A stretch of 64,000 nt of DNA from Polytrichum commune (Eukaryota > Streptophyta > Polytrichopsida > Polytrichales > Polytrichaceae). The notes under the pieces are model-generated. The model saw only the letters and a program-made list of their open reading frames with translations. It did not search any database and was not told where the DNA came from. Shown here piece after piece: positions 1 through 10,685 of this stretch. Position numbers and translations under genes: made by a program. Location: assembly GCA_950295325.1 (NCBI GenBank), contig OX485804.1:58838001-58902000 (forward strand), in the 5' to 3' direction. Position 1 is the stretch's first letter; every line of letters starts with the position of its first letter.

Positions 1-909
1 TGCTTCTTTCCCTGATGACCTGGTTTTGGGGCTTTTGCTCACAGAAATTGTAGAGGCTCCCTTCACTGGAGACGCGTGAATGGATGCAACCTCCGCCACA
101 ACTCCGACATCGCCGCCCTCCACACCCACACTCTCCTCTCTATGCGCGTGCCCTGTCCCTCCACCCAAGCTCCCACCCCCCCCCCCCCCACCGGTATTCA
201 GCTCCCCACTAGTCCCGCCTGCCTTATTCCCCCCTTGGAGCCCCCCCTCTCCACATCCTTCCACGCCACTCCCAACCGCTGCAATCTTACCAGGTCCACT
301 GCCAACTTCAGCATCCCCAACGACAACTGCCCCATCCTCCTGGCTCACATTAGTTGTGGGTTTTGGCGGATCAATACCTGCCTCTACTACAGATCGCTTT
401 TGGGCACATCCCTTTGGCGCCCTCACTTTTTTCAATGCCTTATCGCCTCCACGTCCCTTGCCTCCATCTTCACTATTATCTTCCGACACGCTGACCCCCT
501 TCAACTTGGCGTCCTTGCTCCTGGTCAACCTGGTATATGTTTTGGTGGGGCCTTCAGCTTCACAACGAACTGAAGAGTCATCCACCACATCCACCGGCAA
601 CGTCTTGGAGGTGCCAATGCGAGCTGTACGGGAAGGGGCTTGGTTCTCACCCATAGATTTGGGGATGCTCCCATGCGCATCCCGGATGTTCTGCGTCGGA
701 GTGGGCTCGCTCCCAGTCGTCCTGGTCTCCAGTTTGTTCATGATGGACGTCGCCATAGAGGCCAAGCTACTCAATGTCAGGTTCACATCCTTTAAGGCTT
801 GCTCATTCTTTGGGATGTTCAATAACACCTCGGATAGTTGCTGCCTAACCTCAGACTGGTTCTGCTCCACAGCTGAAAGGCGGGCTGATATTCTCCCAGA
901 CACGACTTG
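1..909 (-). CDS. Last visible exon of the CACTA accessory (tnpA-like) gene, partial
   Basis: On the minus strand the frame is open from an acceptor (AG at 911-910, preceded by TTTCCGC) to the window edge, about 303 codons without a stop. The first 50 residues look helical and coiled-coil-like (SAVEQNQSEVRQQLSEVLL). The rest is low-complexity and rich in Ser, Gly, Lys and Asp, with a poly-Gly run near position 180. The phase matches the exon at 1582-1665 exactly. The proline-rich frames seen on the plus strand over the same bases are the shadow of this exon. No catalytic domain is recognisable. In CACTA elements such second proteins usually bind subterminal repeats, and that role is inferred here, not shown. 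Confidence 0.55.
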
Positions 910-1143
910 CTGCGGAAACCACATGCTCACCCCTCCACTCTTAGACACAATAACCACTTAGGTTCTGAGCAACACCCCACTATTAAATACACCTCAATGC
1001 TGGAGCACTGACACATCAAAGACTCAAAGCATATATAATGCATCATAAATATGGGTACACAACTACATGATGGCGTATTAATTTCAGCTGCGCCCAAACA
1101 ATAATGAGGTTGCTTATCATTACAAGTACATAGTGACATATAA

Positions 1144-1460
1144 ATGACTGGATCCAACTAGCTATTGACTGGAAAATGACTGGTAGCACTGCATAGTGAA
1201 ACAACTAGCAATCTAAACAACTACCCAATGACTCGACGCACACACAAGCGAAAATGACTGCAAGCAATGACTCAGACGATACACAAAGGCAAATGACTGA
1301 AAGCACTATGTCCTGAAACGACTTGTAAACTACTGCGCACATGAATTTACAGATGAATTTATAACCACACAATGACTAAACATTGACTATACATTGACTA
1401 AACATATGACTAAACATTGACTGATAATCCAATGAATACAACTACACATCGACACATAAA
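1144..1460. repeat. CACTA short-motif cluster inside an intron
   Basis: About ten copies of a motif, ATGACT followed by G, A or C, at irregular 12-60 bp spacing. It lies in the intron between the exons at 1582 and 909. The same motif clusters in other non-coding parts of the element. Confidence 0.6.
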
Positions 1461-1581
1461 GCAGTGTATACAACTACGGAATGACAGAAAAACAATTCAA
1501 TTCATATATATCGTAGCACTAACTGTCTATAACTAGTTAGGAACCAACCAAATGTGCATGCAAAAGTTTAGTATATCTTAC

Positions 1582-3542
1582 TGAAGTGCATGCCCCTGTC
1601 TGCTCTGATTCTTGCAAGTCCTCTGCTATTTCAGTAATCCCAGGACTCCTCTGTCTCTTCTTCCTCTGTCATCATGAACACCTTCTACTTCAGTAGCCCA
1701 CATTTTAATGACTAGTTAAAGCCCAACTCAACATGATGTATGAGACACACCACAAAACTACCGCTATACACTGCTACACACACACATACCAGCTGAGCCT
1801 CCTTCCCAGCTTTGCCAGCCCGCCCAACGTTGGACTGCTTCTTCACGTTTCTCCTTGCATTTGCCATTTTCATTGCCTTCTGCTCCGTTTCAGGTTTAGA
1901 CCAATACTCACAAAGGCGTGCCCACTGATCGGGCTGAATGTAAACCGGGCATTCTTTCTTTCCAGCCAAAAACCATGCCTTCATTTTGGACCTATCAGTC
2001 TTCATCTGCCTCTTTACTGCATTCTTGAATCCCCTCTCGGATAGGTGGTTGTCCAAATATTCAAACTCATTGTCCAAGGCATTCCTTAGTTTCTCAATGC
2101 TACTGGGGGATTGTTCCGCCCACCTCACACAACTCACATCCAAAATCCTAGGTACTAGGCTCCGAAGTGCTTCGTCAAACTCATTCTTGCCTTCGCAGCC
2201 TCCATCTATACCTCCACTTGATTTGACCCCCACCTTCTGTGGTTTCTTCCCTATAGCTCGCCGGGCATCCACTGACTCCTCTATTTCCTTCCTATGGGCC
2301 CTCCTCAATGCCCTCGCTTCGCTCTCGGGCTTCAAATTGGGACCACTGTTGGATGGGGCAGCGGGTGGTGGTGGTGGTTGCATCCAAGGTGGGGGAAATT
2401 GCATCCAAGGGTTGGGCTGACCCATCGTCCACGGGTTGTGTTGTCCCATCATCCACTGTTGCATCCAGGATGGATTGGGAGGGGGCGCGACTTCGGGCTG
2501 AGGAGGTCCTGTTGTTTTTGGTTTAGCGATGTGCACCTTTGTGCACGGATCAACCATTATCACGATCCCCAAGCAAGGATCAGTCCACAATTCAGGAGGT
2601 GGTCTACATTTACGATTGGGATGCGTAACATAACCTTAAGAAGTCCTACACATGAGATTGGGCTGACCTTGCAATGATTCATATTGCCACATGCAAATGT
2701 TATGGCATCGGATACATCTAGGACAAACCTACCAACAGGCTTGAAAATTACCTTCTTGGCTGGGCTCTTGAATATTTGCCGCGTGCGCTTTTTTGTTGCA
2801 CTTGACCCTGCCTGGTCTTCGATGCCCCCTCGCAGTGAGTGCACATCTTCGTCCTCTTCCTCACCTGCAAGTGGGAGAGGAAGAAAAACAACCACATCAT
2901 CAAAAGAATACGGGTATGGGTTTTGAGTCATGAGATTCCAGGCCTACTCGGCAATACACCACCAACAATAGCTGTCCACACAAAATTCGGAAGTGCAGAA
3001 CTAGTGAATGACTAGTAAATGTCCAGTGCATGACTGCCAAGTGACTAGTGCATGGATATTAAATGACTAGTTCGATGTGCAGAAAATGACTACCAAAATA
3101 CTAGCGAACCACTATGACTTCCAAATTCAACTAAGCTATACATGCTTCCATAAACACCATGGGTATGTGCAAGACCTGTGTCAGGGCTAGAGCAATGACC
3201 AAGGAGAGCTGTAGAAATTTTTGTCACATAAATATAAGAGAGCATATGCTTCTACTAAGTCTCCACATCTAGACATACATGATTGAGGATACCGAAAGCT
3301 ATGTTCACATGTGCTCATATTTGTGACCCATCACATTGCTCCAAATTAGAACCTCACTTGGACTGAAGTCGTCGGTGGTTTGCGTGTCCGCTGATGCTGA
3401 ATCCCCAACATCTTCCCGGGCCTCTTCCCGGGCCTCGGACCTTGCTGTTTTCCGCATTACTCTGCGGCTACGGCGCAATCTGGCCCCCGGTGCCGCACGC
3501 AAACCGATTGATGCCGACTTCGGTGCGCTGAAGCTCTCGCGC
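1582..3542 (-). CDS. CACTA accessory gene, Transposase_24-type domain, central exons
   Basis: Four exons are read on the minus strand. Exon 3542-3358 (acceptor GTTTGCAG, donor GTGAGG) encodes an Arg/Glu-rich basic segment. Exon 2864 to about 2752 is joined in phase and encodes an acidic then basic stretch (GEEEDEDVHSLRG). The large exon from about 2600 to 1790 has a Pro/Met/Trp-rich N-terminal linker (repeats of NPWMQ type), then the domain with KMKAWFLAGKKECPVYI and WARLCEYWSKPE, ending ANARRNVKKQSNVGRAG. That ending resembles the plant Ptta/En/Spm Transposase_24 domain. The 28-codon exon 1665-1582 follows in phase, with donor GTAAGA. The acceptor of the large exon is uncertain: an in-frame stop near 2635 limits it, and the join to the previous exon may use a donor near 2730. 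The protein probably binds DNA rather than cutting it. Confidence 0.65.
3005..3110. repeat. CACTA short-motif cluster
   Basis: Five or more ATGACTA/ATGACTG copies within 100 bp, in the intron between the exons starting at 2864 and ending at 3358. Confidence 0.55.
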
Positions 3543-3659
3543 CTGCAAACATCAGTCCACTCAAATCTACTTGTCCAGTTTAGAAAAATGACCATGAAAG
3601 AACTCATACAGTATGAGTCCAAAGCAAAGGTTGACCGTCTCAGTAAATGATCACATGCC

Positions 3660-5245
3660 CTCCCATTGTCTTAACTATTAACTTACAATGGCATCTTTAT
3701 TATTTACCCCACAGTCCAATCTCATCGTACCACACGTCTTTCTAGTCTCCACTATTACCAACAACCCTTGCCATATACCACTCAGTTACATGCATTCAAT
3801 CAAAAGAGTGACCACATAAAGCTCACATCCCTTGCCATTTAGAAGCAAGGGATTGCATAACAACTCTTATTTCCAACTGAACATTATAAGGCAGAGTACC
3901 TGCATCACCCCAATGTCACAATTAACCACAACCAAGCTTAAGAATCCATATTTTATAAGACAACATTAAAGATGCACATAGTGGACCTCTCTGTGATCCT
4001 TGTGAATTGTGCTATTCATCAACCAAGCTTCAACATTCAAATTGAAAAGACAACATCAAAGCTCCGCAAAGTCTACTTCTCTAATCCTTGCGAATTATCC
4101 CCATCAGCCAAGCTTCAACATCCAAACTGAAAGACAATCCCTGAAACTTATTCATAAGAAGCGAATAAAGACGACTCAAAATGCCCTCCACAACAAACTA
4201 AAATGATGAATTGACACAGTAAAGAATGGTGCAAGGAGAGGTGCAAATACCTACTAAGGCAGAAGTGCCCAATTTTGTTACACAACCTGCCTCGGACACT
4301 TTTATCTGACAGGTATTGTGGTCAGGTGTGGATCCAAGAACGGACATGAGACAACCACATGAGCTCCAAAAATGATGAGGAAACTGGCTGTGGCCTCGAC
4401 TTGGATTTGCCAACAACTGGGATTGGATAGAGGGTGTAACCCCCCACCCCCCTTCTTTTTAAACAGAATAACACAGAATAAAAAATGATGCTGAGGGATG
4501 TGTCCTTTGCAAGTTCACGATTGGCAAACCTCTTAAAGCAATCGAGATCTACAGGAATACTACATAAAATATATACATAGCACCTAGTAGCTCTAGAAAT
4601 GTGTCTAGGACAAAGGTCTTGTCTTGGTACAATGTATTACTAAAGTTGCAGATTCATGACAACATCTGTACAGTCGGTTCTGGCAGTCCTCTAAGCGATA
4701 CAGTTCCAAATAGCGACATATGAGTCAATCAAGAATAGGACTCTCGAGCTGCACAAACCCGGTCTGATCAATCAAGAAAAACCGCACAACCACAAAGATA
4801 CTCTCAAATTGGTCTTAAAGGTTGTAAACACCGACACTAGCTGTAATTTAGAGGATGTGTGGACCTGCACAGGCAGTCAAAACTAACACTTGAAAGTTTG
4901 AAGAGTCATTGCTTATACTGACAATCATATTCTAAAAAAAAAATCTCTCTTTACAAACCAGTTGTACCGAGGGTTCAATATCTCTCTTCACTCCCAGACA
5001 CGGACATTTTCCATGTCGCGAAATTGGATGAGTGCAACAAACTCAATTGTTAATCAAGAACGCATGACCAGTATGCAAAGAAAAAGAGGTAAAATTCATG
5101 TCATGTTGGAAAACAGTAATGCTTAACCTAATGGAAAGTGCTTTGCTACCAACTTTCATACAAGGGCACAAGAAAGGACATTGATACGTACAACCTGCTT
5201 TCTCTAACTTCAATGCAGATAGGTTTCGTGCACCCTGAATTGTAG
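3660..5245. other. CACTA interior without a recognisable gene
   Basis: No coding exon was recognised on either strand. The stretch contains an imperfect tandem repeat of about 75 bp around 3950-4150 (sharing CCAAGCTTCAACAT) and otherwise AT-rich intron-like sequence. It presumably lies inside the long first introns of the minus-strand gene. Confidence 0.4.
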
Positions 5246-5468
5246 TAAGTGATCCCTTCCTCTCCAATTCTGTCTATCATCATAAAAGTGAGCATGAGTT
5301 GCTTGTCCACATCTTTGGACACGACGCAAACACCTAAGTACAAGAGACTGTCTAGAGCCCAAGAACATCAGCCGTGATTCTTTGTAACAACCTGACCGGC
5401 AGCTTCTTTCAAACCATGCTTTCATGGTACCTCATTACATTGACAGCAAATATCAAACAGAAGAAAAG
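5246..5468. repeat. Direct repeat copy 1 (about 223 bp)
   Basis: This stretch reappears almost base for base at 6147-6369, about 901 bp downstream, with only a handful of differences. On the minus strand both copies keep an open frame (YLGVCVVSKDVDKQL...), which suggests a captured or duplicated exon. I do not recognise the protein. Confidence 0.75.
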
Positions 5469-6146
5469 CATCACTCTATGACTTCCGCTGCACCGAGTCT
5501 GTTCTTTAGCTTTCCAGGTAACTCAACAATCCCAGCCTCACTCCATCTTATTACTGTCTGTCTTCGTTTCTTCTCGTCACTTGGCTGTTTCGCTTTATTC
5601 CTTCAGATAGTGTTACTTATAGGGATGTTCAACGATGTACATAGGGAATGTTGGTTTTATAAGCATTTTGATTCCTCGCGCACTGAATGTTGACCTGAGC
5701 GGACGATCATTTCGATTGATGGATCCGAGTATGTGTAGGTACTTACGCCCTACCTTCGGTCTGTCTCGCAATAAAGGTTGTTAGCATCCTTTGTTACACG
5801 CAATCAATCTCGTCTTATCTCCAACAACCACAATATGAGCTCGTTACTCTCTTAATCTTACATAGCTTGACGCTTTAATGTCTCTATTTTATCCTTCATG
5901 TCATCATTGAAATTTAAGAGAGAGAATGCGCAGGAATAATCATATTTCATGCCTTCAGCTGTATTTGTTGACATATTTACACACTCCATTATGGGAATCA
6001 TCTCCACTTTATACATCAGTTGCACTATGACATAGTTGATATTTCTTATGCCGATTGATATTCGATGTGCTAACAAAAAAAACACATATAAAGACCAAGG
6101 TCTGTAGGAAAAAGTATGCGCCAAACGAAATCACAACAATCTTGTA

Positions 6147-6369
6147 AGTGATCCCTTCCTCTCCAATTCTGTCTATCATCAGAAAAGTGAGCCTGAGTTG
6201 CTTGTCCACATCTTTGGACACGACGCAAACACCTAAGTACAAGAGACTGTCTAGAGCCCAAGAACATCAGCCGTGATTCTTTGTAACAACCTCACCGGCA
6301 GCTTCTTTCAAACCATGCTTTCATGGTACCTCATTACATTGATAGCAAATATCAAACAGAAGAAAAGCA
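6147..6369. repeat. Direct repeat copy 2 (about 223 bp)
   Basis: Second copy of the block at 5246-5468. Sequence identity stops sharply on both sides (shared left base after CTTGTAA/TTGTAGTAA, shared right end at AGAAGAAAAGCA), so it is a segmental duplication rather than a tandem array. Confidence 0.75.
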
Positions 6370-7516
6370 AAGATCCTCATCTGTGAATCACTTGTAGACA
6401 AAAACATGTACAACTCTTGGGAGTTTGGACTAGTACAAGGGACAAATCAATTTTCAGCCACACCCCTTCAATTAGTATTGGGCAAGACAATTAGAATTGG
6501 TGATACTAAATATCATGTTTAGTGCAGTTCTCCACATGATCCTGCTTATCTTGTCCGAGAGGAGGTTAGGCGTCTTTCAGGTCAGCCAGCCAGAGCTGCT
6601 CATCAGTAATCCTGGAGGACGCATGCATCCTCTCCCACAGGTACTACAATGTTTTGGGTCCCTAATTTTACCTTCCATTCTCAAGCATCTAACAGCTGGG
6701 GTGATCACTAAACAACTTGACAGTACTCGCTTTAATTTGCCAACTCGCTACCGTGGGTAACTATGATCCACATATATGTCGGTCCAAGTACACCTTCCTC
6801 CCCATGCTGGAAGGCTGTTGTATGCACACATATAGGACACACGTAAGACAAGACACCAACCTGCTGAATCTTCTTCCCGGTAAAACCCTAAGCATATCAC
6901 CAAGCGGAGGAGAAGAAACTAACCAGGATTTCCTTAGTAACGGTAAGCGAACCGCCGCAATCTGCGAGTCGGCCTGTTTGGGAATGCAGCCCTAAGTGGG
7001 AGCCCAATTCCTGCGAAGATACAATACAGGCAAGAGACCGATAGCGAACAAGTACCACAGGGGAAAGATGAAAAGCATCAAATCAACAAAAGCATCCAAA
7101 CAAGGCAACAAAAGAGGGCAACACAATGAGTTGCAGGAGAACTCACCGCAGCTCTTAGGAGCGACCAGGAGCGACCAGGAGCGCGGGCAGATCGAAAGGG
7201 AGAGAATGAGGGGGGAGTCCGACCTTGCTCTCGGACCCCTGCTGCGCCACAGAGACCTCCCGGGCATCCACACCGTCCATATGAACGGCGGAGATGTCGC
7301 CACGTGCCGCATCTTCCTGCACCAGCAACTAGCAAGCAGCTTCCAAAACCCCGACGTCCACAAATCCCGCCTTTTTGGAGCTGTTGTGTCGCGGAGCAGC
7401 TGGAGCGCATGTGGTGACCATTGCAAGATTTGGTGGCCCCACCGAGGTTGCAGAGATTCCATCCCCACAAGATTCTCACACAACATTACAAGACTAAGCA
7501 GGTAAGAAACACTTAC

Positions 7517-7614
7517 AGATTCATTGCAGCTTGTTCCATGGGCTTCATGATCTCCTTGATTTTCGCTACCCGTTTGTCGCGTTGCAGCTCGTAGGAGCAC
7601 CTATCCACGTCCAT
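7517..7614 (-). CDS. Putative first exon of the CACTA accessory gene
   Basis: A minus-strand ATG at 7614-7612 opens 32 codons plus two bases before a good donor (GTAAGT at 7516). The peptide (MDVDRCSYELQRDKRVAKIK) has the 'YExxRxxRVAxIK' spacing seen near the start of many plant En/Spm-type proteins, which is why this start is favoured. A further minus-strand exon-like stretch lies between an acceptor near 7320 and about 7180 (EDAARGDISAVHMDG...), but its borders are unclear. The assignment to the gene running to 3542 and beyond is inferred from orientation only. Confidence 0.35.
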
Positions 7615-7807
7615 ATCCTCAACCTTATACTTGAGAGATTATCACAAACTACCTCTATACTCTCTACAGATAAGACAACAACTTGAGTCTCTTGCCTTGA
7701 ATCCAGACATGCAATACGCCATGCACTGCATTGTATTTAAGGGCGCGGACCTAACGGATACAATTCGACGCGCTAGGGCTTGTTTATGTAGACTGTTCCA
7801 ATTTGAA

Positions 7808-7960
7808 TAATGACTAGAAAATGACTTTTGAATGACTAGTGAATGACTTTTGGATGAGTACGTAATGACTAGCTAATGTCTAGTGAATGACTTTTGGATG
7901 AGTACTTCATGACTAATTAATGACTTGTGAACAAATTCCAAATGACAGCTGAATGACTAG
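7808..7960. repeat. CACTA short-motif array between the divergent genes
   Basis: Densest cluster of the element: roughly nine copies of ATGACTAG/ATGACTTTTG in 150 bp, with alternating AATGACTAG and AATGACTTTTGGATGAG blocks. It lies just upstream of the presumed start of the minus-strand gene, so it could serve both promoters. It is directly followed by a solo LTR. Confidence 0.6.
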
Positions 7961-7976
7961 TGATATTCAAACACGT

Positions 7977-8952
7977 TGTCGCAACCCTTGCTAGCCCCCC
8001 CTTGACCATCTTGCCAATTTTCAATTCTAGCAAAGGTTACGAGTCGCTAACCCTTCGCATACCGCCATGCTAATGGTTAGCTCCTCTAACCCCGGACCAT
8101 TAGTTCATAGGAGGGGAACCAACCCTCCTACTTTGATTTCGGGACTCACCCCTTTAATCGGTAACCAAACCTTAGATGTGGACTTCCATCCATGGAAGTC
8201 CAATCTTATGTTGATCATCGCGTTGCCGGAGCAACACTACAACAACCCGAAGCATACTAGGCAACTATGGCCTCACAATGGGCCAAAGCCCATGGAGGCC
8301 GTGCCGTTCGGCCTCGGGTGGGTGAGGCCACACCACCTCACCCATATAAGCCTCTAGGACTTCACGCGGGGCCCCTACCCCACCGTCAACCAACCTCTTG
8401 TCTCTCTACCAAGAGTTGGGGCCAAGTGGACATTTTCCTTTAGCTGCTGGGCCTAGAACCCCCCAGCAGCTTCAGACCATCATAACTTCCTTGTATGATG
8501 TCTGATCATAACAATCAACCACTCCATCTTCATCTACGCTTCACGTAGATGCCGATGGACTCCTCACTTGCCCCATTCGGGCAAGTATTGAGGAAGTTAT
8601 GCCTGTTTGAACCTTGGCAGTCCCGGGAATCACTCCCAGGCACTGCTGTACCAGGGCGCTGTCCCGGGACAGCGCCCCACTCAAATGGCCATAACTCCTA
8701 GCTCACACCTCCGATTGAGGTGTTCTTGAGCTTTCTAGAATCACCACGCCATGAGCTACGCATAGCTCATGGCCTTACCCTTGTGCCTCCTAGTCTTCGT
8801 GGGTGGGAGGCGTTCCCAACGCCCGGGGCCCTCACCCACACTAGGATCACTTGGGCCCTCTCACCAACGGCGCCACAAGTCCCGGGTGTCACTCCGGGGT
8901 CCCCCTTGTACCCATGGTGTTTCGGGCACTCCTCATGGAGAGGTGCGCGACA
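7977..8952 (+). mobile_element. Solo LTR 1, flanked by CACGT target duplication
   Basis: The unit starts TGTCGCAACC and ends GCGCGACA, so the termini form the inverted TGTCG/CGACA pair. The five bases before it (7972-7976) and after it (8953-8957) are both CACGT, a perfect target-site duplication, so this is an independent insertion reduced to one LTR. A TATA-like CATATAAG lies at 8343-8350. The LTR holds several strong hairpins: 8179-8202, 8320-8343, 8654-8677 (a 24-bp perfect palindrome) and 8748-8773. No internal retroelement sequence is present. The orientation follows the TATA-like box. Confidence 0.88.
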
Positions 8953-8957
8953 CACGT

Positions 8958-9469
8958 GATCACAATAGCAATTATAAGCTCATGACATATTTCTGTAATA
9001 GTGATTCAAATCTCTGGCACAAGACATGTGCATAGCCATATTTAATGTTTGGAGGTTCATTTGGCTCACTTATGAGGGTCGTCAAACATGGTTATGGCTT
9101 CCCAAATTGCATATCCTTCTCCATTTGTGATATTTGCAATTACAACCTTTTCAGATGTCCTTGTATTTGTGGACAAAATCCGCAGCTGCTAGTGATGCCT
9201 TAGTATATCTTTACTGATTTGAAGTATATTTAATGAGATTCATGTAGTATGACCAATAATTCTCCTGTACTTCGCGAATGTTAACTATTTATTCCTCGAA
9301 CCCAACCGGCCCATCTGTCAGTAGCGGGCAGTTCTCCCTAATCATTGGTCGCGGCCAACTTAACGAAGCTTCCCAACCCACTTGATATTGGGACCTCAAA
9401 TTTGAGAGCGGACCTGCATTTCACATACTCATGCCCAGGTCTCCACTCTGGAACGTAGTTTGCAAGGCT
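8958..9469. other. Spacer between the two solo LTRs
   Basis: About 510 bp with no open frame of note and no retroelement motif. It is probably CACTA interior sequence separated by the two LTR insertions. Confidence 0.45.
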
Positions 9470-9474
9470 AAGTA

Positions 9475-10470
9475 TGTCGCAACCCTTGCTAGCCCCCCCT
9501 TGACCATCTTGCCAATTTTCAATTCTAGCAAAGGTTACGAGTCGCTAACCCTTCGCATACCGCCATGCTAATGGTTAGCTCCTCTAACCCCGGACCATTA
9601 GTTCATAGGAGGGGAACCAACCCTCCTACTTTGATTTCGGGACTCACCTCTTTAATCGGTAACCAACCCCTTTTATCGGTAACCAATCCTTAGATGTGGA
9701 CTTCCATCCATGGAAGTCCAATCTTATGTTGATCATCGCGTTGCCGGAGCAACACTACAACAACCCGAACCATACTAGGCAACTATGGCCTCACAATGGG
9801 CCAAAGCCCATGGAGGCCGTGCCGTTCGGCCTCGGGTGGGTGAGGCCACACCACCTCACCCATATAAGCCTCTAGGACTCTAGGCGGGGCCCCTACCCCA
9901 CCGTCAACCAACCTCTTGTCTCTCTACCAAGAGTTGGGGCCAAGTGGACACTTTCCCTTAGCCGCTGGGCCTAGAAGCCCCCAGCAGCTTCAGAACATCA
10001 TAACTTCCTTTTATGATGTCTGATTATAACAACCAACCACTCCATCTTCATCTACGCTTCACGTAGATGCCGATGGACTCCTCACTTGCCCCATTCCGGC
10101 AAGTATTGAGGAAGTTATGCCTGTTTGAACCTTGGCAGTCCCGGGAATCACTCCCAGGCACTGCTGTACCAGGGCGCTGTCCCGGGACAGCGCCCCACTC
10201 AAATGGCCATAACTCCTAGCTCACACCTTCGATTGAGGTGTTCTTGAGCATTCTAGAATCACCACGCCATGAGCTACGCATAGCTCATGGCCTTACCCTC
10301 GTGCCTCCTAGTCTCCGTGGGTGGGAGGCGTTCCCAACGCCCGGGGCCCTCACCCACACTAGGATCACTTGGGCCCTCTCACCAACGGCGCCACAAGTCC
10401 CGGGTGTCACTCCGGGGTCCCCCTTGTGCCCATGGTGTTTCGGGCACTCCTCATGGAGAGGTGCGCGACA
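9475..10470 (+). mobile_element. Solo LTR 2, same family, flanked by AAGTA
   Basis: Nearly identical to the LTR at 7977-8952, with about 20 extra bases from a small internal duplication near 9660 (TTTATCGGTAACCAA). Same TGTCG...CGACA ends. The flanks 9470-9474 and 10471-10475 are both AAGTA, different from the CACGT around the first copy. The two are therefore separate insertions and not the two ends of one retrotransposon. The 24-bp palindrome is conserved at 10172-10195. Confidence 0.88.
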
Positions 10471-10485
10471 AAGTAAGCCCAGCGA

Positions 10486-10610
10486 CCGACTAGTGACTGA
10501 CTGCTAAATGACCAGGGAATGACTAATTCATATTGAGTGTTCTCTGCGTGCCCACTGAATGACTAATGTTTGACTAGTGTACGACTAGTGACTAACAGAT
10601 GAACAACCAT
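10486..10610. repeat. CACTA short-motif cluster upstream of the transposase gene
   Basis: Several ATGACTA, ACGACTAGTG and AATGACC copies in about 120 bp, immediately upstream of the TNP2 gene. It resembles the array at 7808-7960, from which it is now separated by the solo LTR insertions. Confidence 0.55.
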
Positions 10611-10685
10611 TAAATGGGTGGTGGGAACCCTGTTAGAAGACCACATATTACAGTCACTAATATGTGCATAGTGGGAAACTTGCAG

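Noticed and set aside
76-961. Proline-rich open frames of 165 and 293 codons on the plus strand
   Set aside because: They mirror a better exon on the minus strand that joins in phase to a Transposase_24 gene; the proline bias is the complement of Gly/Ser-rich coding.
6880-6900. AAACCCTAA telomere-like box
   Set aside because: A single occurrence; such boxes are common in plant DNA and no array is present.
8232-8245. CACTACAACAACCC as a possible left end of the CACTA element
   Set aside because: The same bases occur at the same place in the second solo LTR, so they are part of the LTR and not a CACTA terminus.
7977-10470. One small retrotransposon with two LTRs and a 522-bp interior
   Set aside because: Each LTR has its own perfect five-base duplication, and the interior lacks a primer site and purine tract.
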